From Erythrophleum ivorense (Eukaryota > Streptophyta > Magnoliopsida > Fabales > Fabaceae): a stretch of 64,000 nt of DNA. The notes under the pieces are model-generated. The model was not told the origin of the DNA, searched no databases, and saw only the letters and a program-made list of their open reading frames with translations. This document shows, piece after piece, positions 61,940 through 64,000 of the stretch. Within the stretch, counting starts at the first letter, position 1; every line of letters begins with the position of its first letter. The DNA is taken from positions 5,151,001 through 5,215,000 of the forward strand of contig JAIUCV010000002.1 of the NCBI GenBank assembly GCA_026724425.1, given 5' to 3'. The position numbers were made by a program, and so were the translations under genes.

Positions 61940-62780
61940 TATAGGTAAAATTTCTTAAGAAATTGATATTTCTCTAATTCTGGTGATAAAATAAAGAAAA
62001 AAATTATATTTAATTATTTATATATTTATTATTATATTTTTTAATTAAAATATAATAAGTATGATTTTATTGTTAGATTTTTTTAATTAATGAAAAGTAT
62101 GATTTTTCAATATTTTAATTAAAATATAATAAGTATGATTTAATTAAAAATCATATAATTATTTATAAAAATTATACACTTGTCATCTTATTATATTTTA
62201 ATTAAGAAACAATAAAAATATAATAAATTGGATATAAATGTTGATTCTAAGACAAAAGTTAAGTTTGTAATCATAGATATTCTTCTTGCTAAAATAAGAT
62301 TAGAAAGAGCTCGTTAGTGACAATGGAGGAGCAAAGAAAGATCAATATGCTAGTCCCAATCCCATTTATTAATAACTTGGGAGTTAAAGAATGATGGGTC
62401 AAATGTTAAATGTGCTATAATTGAACGTAATTTAAAATAATCAGAATACAAGTAGAAAATCCTATATTCTCATGTAATGGATTTTGCCACAATGGAGGAG
62501 CTTTATATGCAAACTAGCTGACCTTACATCCCTTGGACCAAAATCACTAGCAATTTTTCAAATGCACAAGAATTGCAGCCAGATAACACCTTCAGGTGCT
62601 CCTTGCAAGGAATAATTTTTGTGTACAAGAAGTGCACATGTAATAAACGGACCACATTAAATTCATATATAATATATAGATCCAATCTAATCCATTTATT
62701 GTAGGTACACTTAATGTATCCAATAGTTTTTTTTTTCCTTTAATTATATTATTGGGTTGTTCTGAATACTTGCATAACTC
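61940..62780. other. AT-rich spacer right of the MULE
   Basis: Begins with the displaced MITE end. It contains a short duplicated phrase (aattaaaatataataagtatgatt at about 62045 and 62125, with an inverted relative near 62190). No gene is seen. Confidence 0.5.
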
Positions 62781-62785
62781 CAATT

Positions 62786-63145
62786 ATGTATTGCCAACAA
62801 ATTAGGTCGAGTTGTGGGAGCAAAGAGGGACTAGAGAAGGGGCTCGCATGTAGGGAAGAGAAGGAATTTACACCACCAGTCCAAAACAATAGAGTTATCT
62901 CTGAGGTATATCGGGTGAATTATGGTCCCAAAATCTGGGAGGCTAAGCAGAGCTTTCTGCCAAGGAAGGTTAGCTACAAAAATGTTCAAGGGAGACAAGG
63001 AAAAACAGCAACAATTGCTCGTTATACGAAGTTATATATGTTTACTTCCCTCCCTTTTGTGATGGAGCCTGAAAATAAAAGGTGTTCATTTATCCTAATA
63101 ACATTAGGAGGGTCCAAAAAAATTGATTGGATCGAGTTGATCTGA
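62786..63145 (+). CDS. Hypothetical 119-residue open frame, unrecognised
   Basis: An uninterrupted frame of 119 codons in a stretch clearly richer in G and C than its flanks. The product is basic and polar in the middle (FLPRKVSYKNVQGRQGK) with no signal peptide, membrane helix or motif I know. There is no obvious promoter. It could be an exon or relic of a gene or transposon. Composition is the main reason to list it; I assign no function. Confidence 0.25.
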   Translation: MYCQQIRSSCGSKEGLEKGLACREEKEFTPPVQNNRVISEVYRVNYGPKIWEAKQSFLPRKVSYKNVQGRQGKTATIARYTKLYMFTSLPFVMEPENKRCSFILITLGGSKKIDWIELI

Positions 63146-64000
63146 CTCAGCCTTATATATATTTTTAAATATCTTATAGAGATTTATATAAAATTTTTAT
63201 TTTTTAAAAATAAAATATAATTTTCTAAAACTAATTATATAAAATTTTTTTTGGGGCAAAATGTTATTTTGACTTATGAATTTTTCTTAAAGAGCAAAAC
63301 ATAATTTTACAATAATTTATATAAAATTTTTATTTTATTAAAAAATATTTTATACATTTTATTAAAGATTAAAAAAACGATTAAAACTAGATCAAAACTA
63401 AACCAAACAAAGATCCAACCTAATTTGACTTTATATATCCTTCCTTGAAATATCGTTTTGGAGCGAATTGAATTTTCTATTTTAAATAGACTTATTATTA
63501 TTATTATTATTATTATTATATTCCAATCTCAGTCATTTATTTTTTTATCTTGATTTAAAAAGAATCTAAGATAAGAATAATCTTTCAACCTATATAAGAA
63601 AGAATATTTGTCTGATAGAAATTAAAAAAAATATTTATACTTTGCTTCCTTAAAATAAAAAATAAAAAATAAATGGTTAAAGGAAAAAAACGATCTACTA
63701 CTTAAGATCCATTTCTGGTTTTGGGACATTTGGAACTAATTAGTATCGTTTGAAAATGGCTTACGCTAGTCAAACTGTCAAACTGCGCATTTTGGACCAA
63801 AAATATATCAGAACTACCTTAATTTTGTCTTTTTGTTGATCGTCGTAGCCAAGTCTTTACCTCAGAAATAGTCAATTTTTGCCAAAGTTCTTTTTTAAGT
63901 GCAAGCTCTCAAGTTAATTTGGATCCTTGCAAGCCATACTCTTATTAACATTTGCTTTAGGCATTGACTAAAATAGGTTGTTGCATAAATAGCAGATGAC
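63146..64000. other. AT-rich spacer, no gene seen
   Basis: Holds a (TTA)n microsatellite at about 63490-63520. The last 300 bases have more mixed composition but no coding frame I can support. Confidence 0.5.

Overview
This window is nuclear DNA of a flowering plant, almost certainly a eudicot. It is AT-rich, its genes have many short GT-AG introns, and it carries plant-type genes, LTR retrotransposons, a Mutator-like transposon and many AT-rich miniature inverted-repeat elements. I cannot name the species from the sequence.

Five protein-coding genes are well supported. (1) The 3' half of a chloroplast NAD kinase gene (NADK2 type), + strand, 691-3386, whose last intron holds a 153-bp piece of plastid psbA. 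(2) A complete three-exon ACC oxidase gene (ACO5 type), - strand, 5798-4381. (3) A complete 31-exon chloroplast SecA gene (SECA2 type), - strand, 31626-14936; joining the exons gives 3156 nt, exactly 1052 codons with the stop. (4) A seven-exon gene for a RING / pseudokinase / WD40 protein, - strand, 40314-34949, lying just upstream of SECA2 on the same strand. (5) An intronless SPARK-type receptor-like kinase, - strand, 49034-47163. NADK2, SECA2 and the RING-WD40 gene are, as I recall, also neighbours in Arabidopsis (around At1g21640-At1g21651), so this looks like a conserved syntenic block.

The accessory DNA is mostly layered transposons. Intron 19 of SECA2 (20696-26148) holds a copia element on the - strand (20762-26094) whose gag is split by a second copia element on the + strand (21169-25081, TSD ctttt). 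From 51447 to 61929 lies a 10.48-kb Mutator-like element (MULE) with long inverted ends and a perfect 10-bp target duplication. It carries a decayed MuDR-type transposase and, downstream on the same strand, a decayed plant-mobile-domain (PMD) gene. It also holds a ~285-bp tandem repeat array and a large fold-back. The MULE appears to sit inside the end of an older foldback MITE that recurs at about 13.0-13.6 kb and 50.6 kb.

The other spacers (5.97-14.1, 31.8-34.9, 40.5-47.1, 49.3-51.4 and 62-64 kb) are AT-rich DNA with microsatellites, MITE-like inverted repeats and two weak gene candidates (41.5-41.9 kb and 62.8-63.1 kb). No rRNA genes, intact tRNA genes or CRISPR arrays were seen.
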